Origin: Prototheca cutis
Taxonomy: Eukaryota > Chlorophyta > Trebouxiophyceae > Chlorellales > Chlorellaceae
Assembly: GCA_002897115.2 (NCBI GenBank)
Contig: BCIH01000002.1
Span: forward strand, 2,020,757 to 2,051,753
Reading direction: 5' to 3'
DNA length: 30,997 bases
Shown here: one piece after another, positions 1 through 10,500 of the stretch
How positions within the stretch are numbered: the stretch's first letter is position 1
How the letters are laid out: each line of letters starts with the position of its first letter
Program-made: the position numbers and the translations under genes
Notes under the pieces: generated by a model
The model's database searches: none
The model's input: the letters and a program-made list of their open reading frames with translations, nothing else
Told to the model about the DNA's origin: nothing

Positions 1-19
1 GGGGGGGGGGGGGGGGGGG
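1..19. repeat. Poly-G tract (19 G)
   Basis: Uninterrupted Gs at the left edge, inside the inferred intron upstream of the exon at 110. Similar tracts recur in other introns of this window. Confidence 0.9.
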
Positions 20-109
20 TTGACAGGTATTGCACATGCATGCGGTGGGCAATAATAACCAACGAAGGAGTAAACATTCGAAAACCAAAAACACACACGC
101 ACACAACAG

Positions 110-310
110 GCACCACCGAGTGCGTACGACGACGCATTGCGCAAACGGATCGCGCGTGCAGACGCGCTGCTGCAGGAGCGCACGGAGCGAGAGCAGCGCT
201 CGGCCGGCGGTGACTGGCTGGAAAGGATGGCCGCCGCCGATGCCGCCCTTCGGGCCCGAGTCGCCGACCATGACGCTGCAATGTTTGGCCGGGGCAGGCT
301 GCAGGCTTGA
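110..310 (+). CDS. Terminal exon of an unrecognised gene (5' part outside window)
   Basis: An open frame runs from a plausible acceptor (acacaacag, ending at 109) to a TGA at 308-310. It encodes about 66 residues rich in Ala, Arg, Glu and Asp (for example ADALLQERTEREQRS and DWLERMAAADAALRARV), with regular charged/hydrophobic spacing that suggests one or two amphipathic helices or a coiled coil. It begins with APPSAYDD and ends MFGRGRLQA. I do not recognise the family. Composition and frame look like real coding sequence, and the bases before 110 (poly-G, then an AC-rich stretch) look intronic. The gene converges with the uS15 gene. The longer forward frame from position 30 is a shadow in another frame. 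Confidence 0.55.
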   Translation, partial: APPSAYDDALRKRIARADALLQERTEREQRSAGGDWLERMAAADAALRARVADHDAAMFGRGRLQA

Positions 311-1006
311 TGAGATTATTGCAATCAACTTTTTGGCTCTTGAGTGGAATCTGCTTGCACTGGGCCCTCCCCTCTTCCTCGCACCTCAGCACCCACACTC
401 CCTTCTGTTGTATCGTGCCGCTTGCGCTTCACAACCCACCCCGTTTGGATCAGGCGGTGTATTGGTTGTTAGTGTCTATGAGCACGTGTCCCTTTACCCC
501 TCTCAATTCTTGGGCCCTTTTTCATAAACCCCAAGGAGGAAGTCCGTATGGCAGGCACTGAGAATCTGCCCTTTGCCCGTTTGAAATGCCGCAGCACTTT
601 AGCTTCATGGCGTGCCCTCAAGCCAGTTTTGGGACTTGATGCGCCGACTCCTGGAACGACCCCACCCCACCAAAGGCTCGTATCGCCGTAAATGCATTTG
701 TGACGCAAGCCAGCGTTGCTGCCGGTCGCATACGACACGGCCGATTTACCATGAAAATAAGCACCCCGGGGTGCCATTTGGCCATCCACCCACCCCAATG
801 TGATTCATGTGCCGTGAGAAGGAAATGGCAGGGCGCCAACAGGCAGCACATGGTCGTTCAAAGTCGCCAGAGGGGAATGACCACAATCAGGAGCATGGGG
901 CTTTGAGGGTCCTTCATCCAGCGCATGCAGACTCGCAACTTGATACCGCACCACATGCGCCTGTTCAAGCCTCTCCCCCCCACACACACGCTCTCCTTAG
1001 CGTCAG
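311..1006. other. Convergent intergenic region, no gene seen
   Basis: This stretch lies between the stop of the left-edge gene and the stop of uS15 on the opposite strand. It must hold both 3' UTRs. The short open frames here have no recognisable motifs and no supporting splice structure. I see no RNA gene. Confidence 0.6.
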
Positions 1007-1629
1007 TCACCCTGAACCCCGGCCTGTCTTGGGCGGCCGGATGCTGAGTTCCTGGAGGATGCGGTTGTAGCGCGGCTGGTCCTCGCGCTTGAGGTAGAGC
1101 AGGAGACGCTTGCGTAGGGACAGGATAGCCGTCAGACCGCGTTTGCAGGCATGGTCCTTGCGGTGTTCCTGCAGGTGTGTGGTCAGCTGTGCCACGCGTG
1201 CCGACAGCCGGGCAATCTGGACCTCAGGGGAGCCTGTGTCGGTCTCGTGGCGCTTGAAGTCGGGCACCCGGCTCATGTCCGCGCCCTGGCCGCGGTACCT
1301 TGCGCTGCAGCGGAATTGTAGAGGTGTGGCGTCAGTGAAAAAGGTTGAGCATCCGAGCAAAGGCAAAAAGTTTTTGGGGGAGACCTGTTTGACAGGGCCC
1401 AAAGGCGTCTTGCCCAACTGGTGGGGAATCAGCTGCGCTGGGCTCCCTGCAGGGTCTTTGAAAAGCAATGTCACCCTCCAAACCCCACCTGACCAAGCAT
1501 GCATTCAGACCGGCCACAAAAAAGCATCCATATCACACCCTTCCATCCACCACACCTGATCGTGAGCCGTGGGGGTGCAAGGGAAGCCCGGAACGCCGTG
1601 GCCGGCTTTGCCAGCTTCTGGAGCGTCAT
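1007..1629 (-). CDS. RPS15: Bacterial-type ribosomal protein uS15, organelle-targeted (probably plastid)
   Basis: Two exons on the minus strand: 1629-1556 and 1304-1007, joined in phase 2 across a GT-AG intron. The product is 123 aa. Residues 1-24 (MTLQKLAKPATAFRAS...) are basic, Ser/Ala-rich and free of acidic residues, as in a short organelle presequence. The rest is the uS15 fold: the HETDTGSPEVQIA motif, then HLQEHRKDHACKRGL, then RKRLLLYLKRED near the C-terminus. This protein binds the 16S rRNA central domain and starts assembly of the small-subunit platform. The bacterial length and motifs exclude the cytosolic homologue. Similarity to cyanobacterial/plastid S15 (HETDTGS) makes plastid more likely than mitochondrion, but the targeting is not proven. 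It is divergent from the uL13 gene. Confidence 0.9.
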
Positions 1630-2034
1630 GGTGCCTGCGCACAAAGCGGAGATACTTTGAACAATGGCGCTACATGCACTGTGCTGACGCAAGGTGGCCC
1701 GTTTTCCACCACTCACACAGCACCCACGCACCACACGGCCGGGAGGACTGAGGAGTCAGCACTGTGCTCGACAGCTGCACCATGCCTGCAATCTTTTCAC
1801 ATTACAGCGCGCCAAATGCTGTCGTGCGATGTACAATTGCAGGTAAGTTGTTGGGCATCGGCGCTGTTGAGTACATGGCAGTTTGCTGGGCGGTGTCGGA
1901 GGGGCCTTTCCAGTGCCGGCTGGTGGAGACCGCATTTCCCACATTCGACCATCGCTCATCCCGAAAACGTCATCACCAGGGTCTCCCTGCGTACGCGAGC
2001 GACGTTTCTATATTGAATTTCACAGTACGGAGCA
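1630..2034. promoter_or_regulatory. Shared upstream region of uS15 and uL13 genes
   Basis: 405 bp separate the two divergent ATG codons, so the region must hold both 5' UTRs and either two promoters or one bidirectional promoter. I see no clear TATAAA box; there is an AT-richer patch (tctatattgaattt) about 30 bp before the uL13 ATG. Coordinate expression of the two plastid ribosomal proteins is inferred from arrangement only. Confidence 0.5.
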
Positions 2035-3502
2035 ATGGGGAGCTTGAGCTGCGCGCCCATCCCGCGGCATGCGCTGCTGCAGCCTTGCCTGGTGCGTGCC
2101 GGCCGGTACCGGACGGGTACCTCGCCCAGGGAACGCATTCGACGGGATGGGGCAATTGATGGCAGCATTGATGCATTTCATGATTTCAATGTTGCCATGC
2201 TGGCTGATCCATGACTGCTGTGCAGGTGCCGAGGGTGCCCTTTGGCCCCCGACCAACTGCAGCTCCCAGGCTGGGCCCCCTCAGAGCCGGGCCTTCTCGC
2301 CCTGCCGGCGGTGCGTGTGGGAGGGTGGACACTTTCAGGGGCATTTTTGGCTCCAGAATATTTGATTTAGTGAAGGATGTTGTTACATGGTGGTGCTAGC
2401 AAGCAGCAGCATAGTGGGTCGTTGCACTGGGGTGGTATCCAGTGCGGTGTCTCTCACCATGCCTCCACCCCCCCACTCACACATACATCAGGCCCCACTG
2501 GCACGACTGTTGAACAATGTCATCAACAAGCCCGCGGCCAGGACCGGCTGAACAAGACGTACTACCCTGCAGGTGCTGACGCAGCGGCGCTGCAGCGGCC
2601 ATGGTACATCATTGATGCCGACGGCCAGACCCTGGGTCGCCTGGCCTGTCTGGCTGCGGCTACGCTTCGGGGTAAGACCAGCCCTGCCTACACGCCATCC
2701 ATGGACATGGGGGCTTACGTCATCGTGCTCAACGCAGAAAAGGTCGCGGTGACGGGGCGCAAGGAGACTGATAAAACTTATTTCCGGCACACAGTCGGCA
2801 AGCCGGGCGGCTGGCGCGTTGAGACCCTCCGCGACCTCCGCAAGGTGATTGTCATTGGTTTTGGAGGTGTGTTGGTGCGAGTGCTGAGGGGAGTTTTGAG
2901 TTCAGTTCTGGTTGCTGCTGCCATGGAGTCTGGCTGGGAGGGCTGGTTTTTGTCAAAGAATCTGCCGTGACTGGGAGGCTGTCTGGGGCCAAACGGAGTA
3001 CAATCTTTGTCTGTGGCTGCATGCCCTCCTCTCTTCCCCAACATGCACCTGCACCGACGCCGAAACTCTCACAATCCTCCCGACACGAGGACAGCGCATC
3101 CCGACACGCATTCTGGAAAAGGCCATCAAAGGCATGCTGCCCAAGGGCCGCATCGGGGACCGATTGTTCCGGCACCTCAAGGCATGTGTGCTGTGCAGCG
3201 GGCGGTTTTTGTTCCCGGGCTAGTGCATGGATGCATTTGGTAGCGGTCATCCTCACCGCAGGATGGCTGTTGGGAATGCATGCCTGCGACGGCAGGTGCG
3301 TCGGCGCACAGTCCCGTTTCTGCGGGCCACAACGAAAGCATCGCCGGCAGACCAACCAACGCTCCACCTACAGGTGTTCAAGGGCCCAGCGCACCCGCAT
3401 GAGGCACAGCGTCCAATCGACATCACTGCCCACATCAACCTCAAGCCTGGTCAGATCGCTGCGCTGAGGCAAGGCAATGGCACGCCAGCGGAGGGCTGCT
3501 GA
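2035..3502 (+). CDS. PRPL13: Plastid ribosomal protein uL13 (nuclear-encoded)
   Basis: Five exons: 2035-2091, 2226-2310, 2492-2844, 3095-3181 and 3374-3502, 236 aa, all phases consistent. The first about 55 residues are rich in Pro, Arg, Ser and Ala, like a chloroplast transit peptide. The mature part begins near LNKTYYPAG and shows plastid-type uL13 motifs: [36 protein letters not shown] (split here over the family core), then [16 protein letters not shown] and [20 protein letters not shown] is typical of plastid forms. The protein is an early assembly component of the large subunit. The intron after 3181 has a GC donor (see separate entry). The two 5' exons are the least certain; they are chosen because phase and transit-peptide composition agree. 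Confidence 0.9.
3182..3373 (+). other. GC-AG intron in the uL13 gene
   Basis: Exon 4 ends CTCAAG and the next bases are GCATGT; the acceptor is cctacag. Joining gives [15 protein letters not shown], which matches the conserved uL13 C-terminal region. Using the nearby GT (two bases further on) would shift the frame. Confidence 0.8.
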
Positions 3503-3811
3503 TCCCTGGCGGCTTCAAGGAGGGTGAGAGAGTGCGCGGCTGTTGGTCCCACAGCCGCCGCCCCTTGAACCGTCAGCCATGTGCTGCCTGACGAACATGT
3601 TTGCATGCAGGCATGCACAGGAGGTAATAAACGCGGTGTGGACGTTCCATGATGTCAATAGAACACAACTATCAGCGACGAGTGCATGGGTCAAGGGACG
3701 CAACATTGTTAAGAAATTCCCTAGCATCGGAGCACCAGCTGCGGAACCATGCTGTTCACAGTCCTAGCACTTCACCCCACACGTCAAAAGCCGGCAGGAC
3801 AGCGCTGCCAA
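3503..3811. other. Short convergent intergenic region
   Basis: 3' flanks of uL13 (+) and the metallophosphoesterase gene (-). Apart from two GCATGC hexamers near 3604-3616 I see nothing distinctive. Confidence 0.5.
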
Positions 3812-4030
3812 TCAGGCACTGTCCCCAGTCCGTTCGAGCGCCCGCTCGCGCCGGAGACGGCGCTGCTCTTGCCGGCGGGCGATCCAAGGTGCCGGTTCGG
3901 TGTTGCCGGGGTCGCGTAGGCAGCGGTCGTAGTACTCGCTCCACGCTGCGCGGTACCGCGGCGGCATCGCACCATGGCTCAGCAGTGTCCAGCCTCTCGA
4001 TGCCTTGTCCCGCCGCCCTGGGTTTGCATG

Positions 4031-4097
<67 letters not shown>

Positions 4098-6008
4098 TGG
4101 AGGTGGGGAGGAATTCCATCCATATGGCCATGACAGGCAGATTGCCACCAGCCGGCCGGCCCAGCTTCCCACGGCTGATAGCCCCCAAACGTCGTACATG
4201 CGTCGGTATCAGTGCCAGGCCCTGGTGCCTCGTACACAAGCGCAGGCAGCCAGGAGGTAGGGTCGTCGGAGACGGCGCCGTCGAGCCCCAGCCGCACCGT
4301 CTGCATGCGCCGGGCACGCTCACGTGCCGTACACAGTGGCGCCTGAATAAATCGTGTCCCTGCGAGTTTTTTTGTTACTTTTGTTTGCTGTTTGTTTTCC
4401 TTTGAGGGCCCTGGTCCCAGGAGAAAACTAAGGATTTCCACACACCCTAAGACACCAAGAAAAGGAATCACCCCACCCCACCCACCATCCAGTTCTGCGT
4501 CCCAGGCAAAATGGGAATGCCCAAAGACGTGGATCCTGGGCCGTAGGCGCGCCAGGCGGCGGGCCAACGGTTCTGATCCCGACACTTGCGGCAACTCGGG
4601 GAAGAACAAGAACCGCTTCTCGGGCAGCAGCTCCTACGTTGTTGGTGGTGGTGGTGCTGGTGGTGTAGTCTTAGTCTGCATGCCGCCGCGGGGATACACC
4701 ATCCCCCCTTCAGTCCGACACCCTCTCAGAACTGCCACCGCTTTCATCCCCTCCGAACACAAGACACGGAATCACCGCACCTGGCGGGGAAGAAAGTGCG
4801 ACATGGAGACGATGTCCTTGGACCCGGCATCAGACAGTGCAGCCTCCCACTCTGACGTGTCGTTCAGCTCATCAAACCATTCTGCCAGCTCCTCGCTGCC
4901 CGGGGTCAAACCACCTATCGATAATGTATACGTGTGTGGGGGGGACAGCGATCATCAGGGGAAGAAGAGAATCATCACTGAGCCCCGATGTTGAGGCCCA
5001 CTGGCAAGCCCTCTGAGATGTGCTGATTGTTACCAAGCACATGGTTCCGGCCACTCAGCACAAGGAGCTCTGCCATCGCCATTCCCAAGCAGAGACCTAC
5101 CACATCACAAGGAAACACCACCATCGCTTCAACCCACCGGGGACGTCGTGGGGCCAGACGCAGGCCGAGTAATCTGAAAAGGCCCATGCATGGCTGGCGC
5201 CCGGCATGCCCGGCTCCCGGTCCCAGCCCGCATGATGCCAGCTGGCCAGCGGCACGATCCAGGCCCCGCCGCCGGCCAGCTGGAAAGGGCGAACGTGCAC
5301 GCCCAGGCCTTCGCACGCATCCAACAGCGCATGGAGCTTTGCTAGCGAGTTGGGCAGCCCTCGATCCCGATCGGCGGGGCGCAGCCAGAGCTCGTGGTTG
5401 CCGGGGACGTAAGCCACATGCCCAAACCCGCGGCACAGCAGGCTCAGCGCCCACTTCACGTTGTCCAGCCGATCCGAAGCGTCGCCTGCAAACAGCAGCA
5501 CGTCGCTCCTGTTTGTGGTGTGTGATGGTGGTGGTGGTGGCGAAGGAGGCGCGGGGATGATGCTGGGGTGACTGGCCGTGCAGGCGATGCAAGGGTAAGC
5601 ACATCACCGGCAGCAAAGGCTGAACCCATCAACCAATGACATGCAAGATTTTGAGCACTGGTCCATGCATGCCGGCACACACGCATGCGATCGGCGCTGC
5701 TACAGGTGCCCTCTGCCAGCAGGAGACCCGCCCCAAAGCCATGGGCCAGGTGCACCCGCTCCCACCCAAGGGCCCCACCTGCAGGCGCCTTGGGCCAGGG
5801 CCTCCACAAACTCTCTGTTGGCGGGGCCGTCCACGTGTAAATCGCTGATGGCCCACACCCTCGTCGCGTCCGAACTGGCTGCACACCTCCGGGTGATTGG
5901 CCGTCGGGCGGGGCTGCCTCTGACGTGAGACCTTCGTCGTCCAGGGAGCCGTGCCCTGTTCGGCCGCCAGAACGGCTGTGCCGGCGTTCTCCATGTCGCG
6001 TCAACCAT
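3812..6008 (-). CDS. Calcineurin-like metallophosphoesterase
   Basis: Six exons on the minus strand: 6008-5779, 5508-5138, 4914-4781, 4633-4486, 4359-4198 and 4017-3812, about 416 aa. The metal-binding signature of the family is complete and in order: WAISDLHVDG, LLFAGDASD, YVPGNHELW, a later His pair (SWHH) and VFGHSHFAWD. After the last motif come RFIQAPLCTARERARR and a C-terminal segment with WSEYYDRCLRDP. The N-terminal 50 residues are Arg/Ser/Pro-rich and could be an organelle-targeting peptide. The product should be a dinuclear-metal phosphatase, but the substrate cannot be read from sequence. The start is the first ATG before the DLH motif; upstream in-frame codons are not ATG. The last intron is the weakest join because the frame is also open through it (see the (GT)32 entry). 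Confidence 0.85.
4033..4096. repeat. (GT)32 dinucleotide microsatellite
   Basis: A perfect GT repeat on the plus strand, so CA on the strand of the metallophosphoesterase transcript. It lies inside the proposed last intron (4197-4018), close to its acceptor. If that intron were retained, the repeat would encode about 21 alternating Thr and His residues in frame. Confidence 0.95.
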
Positions 6009-6873
6009 GCAAGGAGTCGTCAAGTCTCTGTGCGCGCCATCATGGACTCCAGACCTGGATGCAGGACTCGAGGCTGCAAGTTGGGATCACTTTGCTCCCC
6101 CGAAACCCTGGCTGCTCGTCGGGATGTCGCCTGGAACGGATGGCTGCAGATCATGAGATTTCCAGGGCAATGTTAACATGAGCAGACATGTCGCCATGCT
6201 GAAGTGTCCACTCTTCATCACAGTACCATGTGATCGAGCTCAAGGCCAGGCACTTTCCAAAGCACTACTCTGCACTGCACGAGCGCACGTTGCTGCTGAA
6301 TACTCACACGAGCCAACAGCTGTCTTATCGCGATGAAATGCCCAGAATGTCTATGCCGTATCCTCAGGAAGCCATCAAGAATTGATCTCCCGGACTTGCT
6401 TATGAAGGGGTCGTGGGAGGAGAAACTCGCTGTCGGAAGGATCGCCAAGGAGGGGCACCCGCGGATACCGATGTCCGTTCGCGCAGCGCAGCTGGACGGA
6501 CGGGCCCTGGGCTTCCAGGGTTCCACGCCTCCAGCTCACTACTCACAGACGAGTCACCCCTCACATGATTCATTGGAAACGTGGCGTCCAGGCAAGCTTG
6601 AGATTTTCTCCGTCCATCCAGAAGCAGCTTCAGAGAATATCGGATTGACGCTCCTGCATGTTGTGGGTTGTTGGCGAGTACAGTCCCACCGCCTTCCTGC
6701 GCCGTGCCAAGGTGCCCTGCATCGTGACAGCGCGTTATCAATCCTTTTATTTCATATACTCGCATCGACTGCGCCTGGAGGATTCGCTGCCTTCTGGGGT
6801 GGCTTTTCGTCGCCCTGGCGTTCAGGGCTTCCCTTGACAGCCCGGGCCCGTCTCGATCCCTAGACCCCTCGCG
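6009..6873. promoter_or_regulatory. Divergent intergenic region, metallophosphoesterase / lipase copy A
   Basis: 865 bp between two divergent start codons; it should contain both promoters and 5' UTRs. An open frame at 6333-6863 has no recognisable domain and no splice support. I see no convincing TATAAA element. Confidence 0.45.
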
Positions 6874-7495
6874 ATGGCCAGCTTGGAGGCGTTCTGCTGC
6901 GGCTGCGTGATATGCAACAATGCTGCCACCATGTGCTGTGGGACCGATGAGCCCCAGGTGCAGTCACTGGACATCGAGCTGGCGGCCCTGAGCGAGCGGG
7001 ACCTGTCCTGGACCAGACACCCCTCCCAGCTGACACCCGCCCGCCTGACCCCCTCCGACAAGGAGGTGATCCTGCTGCTGGAATCCGCCACCAAGGGCGA
7101 GACACTGGCGTTCCAGGTACACTTGACTAGGCTGGGAGGGGGAGATTGTGGGTTTGATGTGTCCCTGGGGCGCAGCCGATCCTGCATTTGGAACAGGAGC
7201 CCTTGCCCATCCACCCAGCTGGGCACCTCCTGCACATCCCCAACGACCCCCTACGCACACATACAAATGCGGTAGATTCTGGTGCTGGTGGCGACGGTGC
7301 TGCTGCAGGGGTACTTGATATCGTTGCTTGTGCTCAAGCTGAAAGGCTCCACTGCGACAGCTGTCATTGAACAGCAGCGGGTGTGGGGCATCGTGGAAGT
7401 CTCCGTAGCCGGCATCAGCCTGCTGGCCATTGCATACTGCGCGTTGCAGCTCGCCGTCCGCGTGAGAAGGATCAACCGAGAGGGCAAGCGCTCAT

Positions 7496-7537
<42 letters not shown>

Positions 7538-10500
7538 GTGGGGGTGGGGGAAGAGCAGAGAGCTTGTCAGTACAGAAGGGCATGGAGGAGGAACGGAACC
7601 AGGGTCGGTGCACTGTCCCATGCAGCAGCTGACCGTCGGTGTCCATGAGCACAACTACAAAAGACAAAACACTGCCTGTGTCTCGAGAATTGAAATTCTC
7701 TTCACTTCCCAGGACACGACTCAAGCGGCTGCTGATTGTGGATGCTGCCATGCTGCTCGGCCTGCAGGTTTGACGCGGGGGAGGGGAGGAGAGGGGCCTT
7801 CATATGATGCGTATTCTGAGGTCTATGCACCATTCATGTGGTGTGTGCGAGGGAACGACTCTTTCCCGCTTCCCATCCGACCCTGGTAGGGCGCACAACT
7901 GATTTTGACCGTGATACCGCTGAGCATCACCCTGGCAGACCCTTGCCAGTGGTTCAACCTGAGCATCAACTGGATGTCCTTTTTCCGGGAGGTGTCGCTC
8001 TTCGTGGTGCGCAGTGCGGTGGTGGGTGGCTGGCTTGCTGGCTGGTCGCTCCGGAGCATGCTGCGCTGCGCTGAGCTATGCAACTTCTCTTGCCTCTGCT
8101 GCGATGAACCCAGGCCGTACGCTGACTTCTCACCTTGTCCCCCAAATTTTAACTTGGACAAGTAACAGCTGATTGCGTGGATGTGCTTCACGGCACGGTC
8201 GATGACGGTGGTGAAAGACCACGTCCCGAACGACGAGCGCACCCCACCCATGCTGCTGTACGAGGCGCCCTGGAAGCGGCAACTGCGAGCACACCTGTTT
8301 CTGGTCTTCTGGATCATTGTCCTCATCGCCTTTAGCCTGACCCGTCTCATCCTCAGGGTGCGTGCAGGTCATGTTTGCTTGTGTGTGTGCGCGCGCGTGG
8401 GGGGGGGGCCTGGGGGGCCATCTGTTCTTGCTGCCTCGCACACCACTGGGGCCACCTGCATGAAGGGAACATACACCACGGCACACCAATGGCAATGCCC
8501 ATCACCGCCCTCCCTCCTCAACCATGCATGCAGCTGACGAATCACACAGCGAGCAGTCCGGGGGAGTGCATTCAGGCCAGCAATGACTTTCAGTGCCATC
8601 TGAGCCCGAGTGAGAAGGCGTGGCTGTTGTGGTGCAGGCGTGGGAGTCCATGGCTCGTGGTGGGGTCGGCGGTGATCGTGCATCGACACGGGCAGGCACT
8701 GCAGGCGATCCGCATCTCCCCAGTCACCAGACCAGGTTATTCTGCAGTCCTAATTCTCTGTCGTGAGACAGTCAATCCCCGGACAACAAATTCCGACTCT
8801 CGATTTCCTCCCCAGGGCAAAGCGCGGCAGTGATTGTGGAGGCTTCCGTCTCCCTAGGGTTTTCCTTCATTTATGTCGCTGCCGTGTGGCAGGCCACCCA
8901 GGATCAGAAGATGCTGCCGTATGCCCGCTACCGCCTGCCAATTCTCTACACCAAATTCCACGTACGTTTCGCTGCAGATGGGAATGGAGGTGGATCAGGG
9001 TGCAAGAGTGTACTGGCAAACGACTTTGTTCCTCCGACCCTGTCGCCATGTAGTCGCCATGTAGTCAACCCGCCACCACCACTTCACTTCACCTCAACCC
9101 TGCCAAACATACACATGCAGATGCGACAGGGTCTTTTCATCATTTTCTTTGTCCAGGGCATGTCGTCCATCCTGCAGCTCGTGGAGGCGGGCTCCTGCTG
9201 GTCATACATCAGCGTCCTAGTTGGAACCATTGCCAGCATCGTCGCTTTCTCGGTACGTGCGTGGTGGGTGTTCGGGTGCTGTCGGGCCCTTGTGTCTTGT
9301 GCACGCTGGATCAGGGGAGCTGCTGTTGCCCATCCAGAAAACCTCTTTTGTCAACAACAAAGAAAGCATGAATGAGTCCGTCTCGCAGCTGCTGGCCGTC
9401 ACTTTTGCCATCATGCTCACGCCACGGAGAAAGGACCTACTGCACGCAATGGAGGTGAGTGGGAGAGTTGCAGTGCTTTTCTTTGTTTGTGTATATGGGT
9501 GAGTGGGTGGGTGGGGCCTTTGATCATCATGCGCGGGAGAGGGTGTCCTCCACCGCAAGCCTCAACCCCCTCAACGCTGTCATGTGCGTGCGTGTGTGCA
9601 AGCACACACGCGCGCGCGCGCGCGCACACACACACACACACACAACAAAATGAAGAAATGAATAAACGAACAAAGAAGGAAAGAAACCCACCACACGCCC
9701 CCGGACAGGAGTGGACGCGGGAGGTGGGATGGACGGAGCCCGAGCGTGACGAGATTGCGGCGCGGCGGCTGGCTGAGCTGTCCCGTGCGGGGGAGTTTGA
9801 AACCAGCAATGCCGCACCCGAGTTTTTGCCGCTGTTTGGTCTGACCGAGCTGCCGGGGCTGAGCACAGCACTGGGGACAACGGCGGCTGACCTCCAGGGC
9901 TCTGCGCAGGCCAATGCACGCAGCGTTTTCTGCATGGAGACTGCCATCAAGGCCTTTTACTTCTGCCGCCTGGCCTACCGCTGGAAGGTATGCCGTGTTT
10001 TTTTTGTTTTTTTTTTTTTGGGGGGGGGGGGGGGGCGACTCTGCTATTGATTTGTTGCAACTGCGTCTCAACATGAGTCATGCAAAACAATGACAAATGA
10101 GGCGCCGACAGCAACAACCCCCTGACCCCCCCCCAAACACACATACGGCGACTACCAGACGGGGCTGCCAATCAGTTTGGAGCATGCACTGGAGCTGTAC
10201 CCCGGGCTGGCGCACGCCGAGCTGTTTGAAGAGGCCAAGACGGATTCGAGGGCGGTGCTGTGCTGGGGCCCCGGCTGCGTGATCGTCTCGTTCCGGGGCA
10301 CGGCCACGCGAAAGAACGTGGTGACTGACCTGAAATTCTGGCGCACGACTCACCAGCCCAAGCGGCGTGGGCCTGGGCTGACAGCCGTGACGGTGAAGGT
10401 GCACACGGGATTCTACCGGGCACTGACGGTTGGCGGGTTTGGCTCGCGGGTGCTGCAGCGGGTGAGCGAAATCGCAGCGGCGCAACCGATGCCGGACGGC

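Noticed and set aside
2211..2399. Independent small protein starting at 2211
   Set aside because: Its Pro/Arg-rich part is better explained as exon 2 of the uL13 transit peptide, which joins in phase on both sides.
3756..4405. Open frames in several reading frames built on the GT/CA repeat
   Set aside because: Dinucleotide repeats keep frames open without being coding; only the metallophosphoesterase frame has conserved sequence on both sides.
6333..6863. 176-residue forward frame upstream of lipase copy A
   Set aside because: No known domain, no splice continuity with the lipase start, and it lies where promoters of two divergent genes are expected.
7991..8006. Shorter exon 4 of lipase copy A ending at FFRE (donor at 7992)
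   Set aside because: A GT is present there, but ending at 8006 gives an exon of 117 bp, exactly as in copy C, and a spacing to WMC equal to that in copy B.
8610..8640. Later donors for exon 6 of lipase copy A (near 8634)
   Set aside because: The GTGAGA donor at 8610 gives correct phase and a Cys-to-helix spacing close to copies B and C; later donors add unmatched residues.
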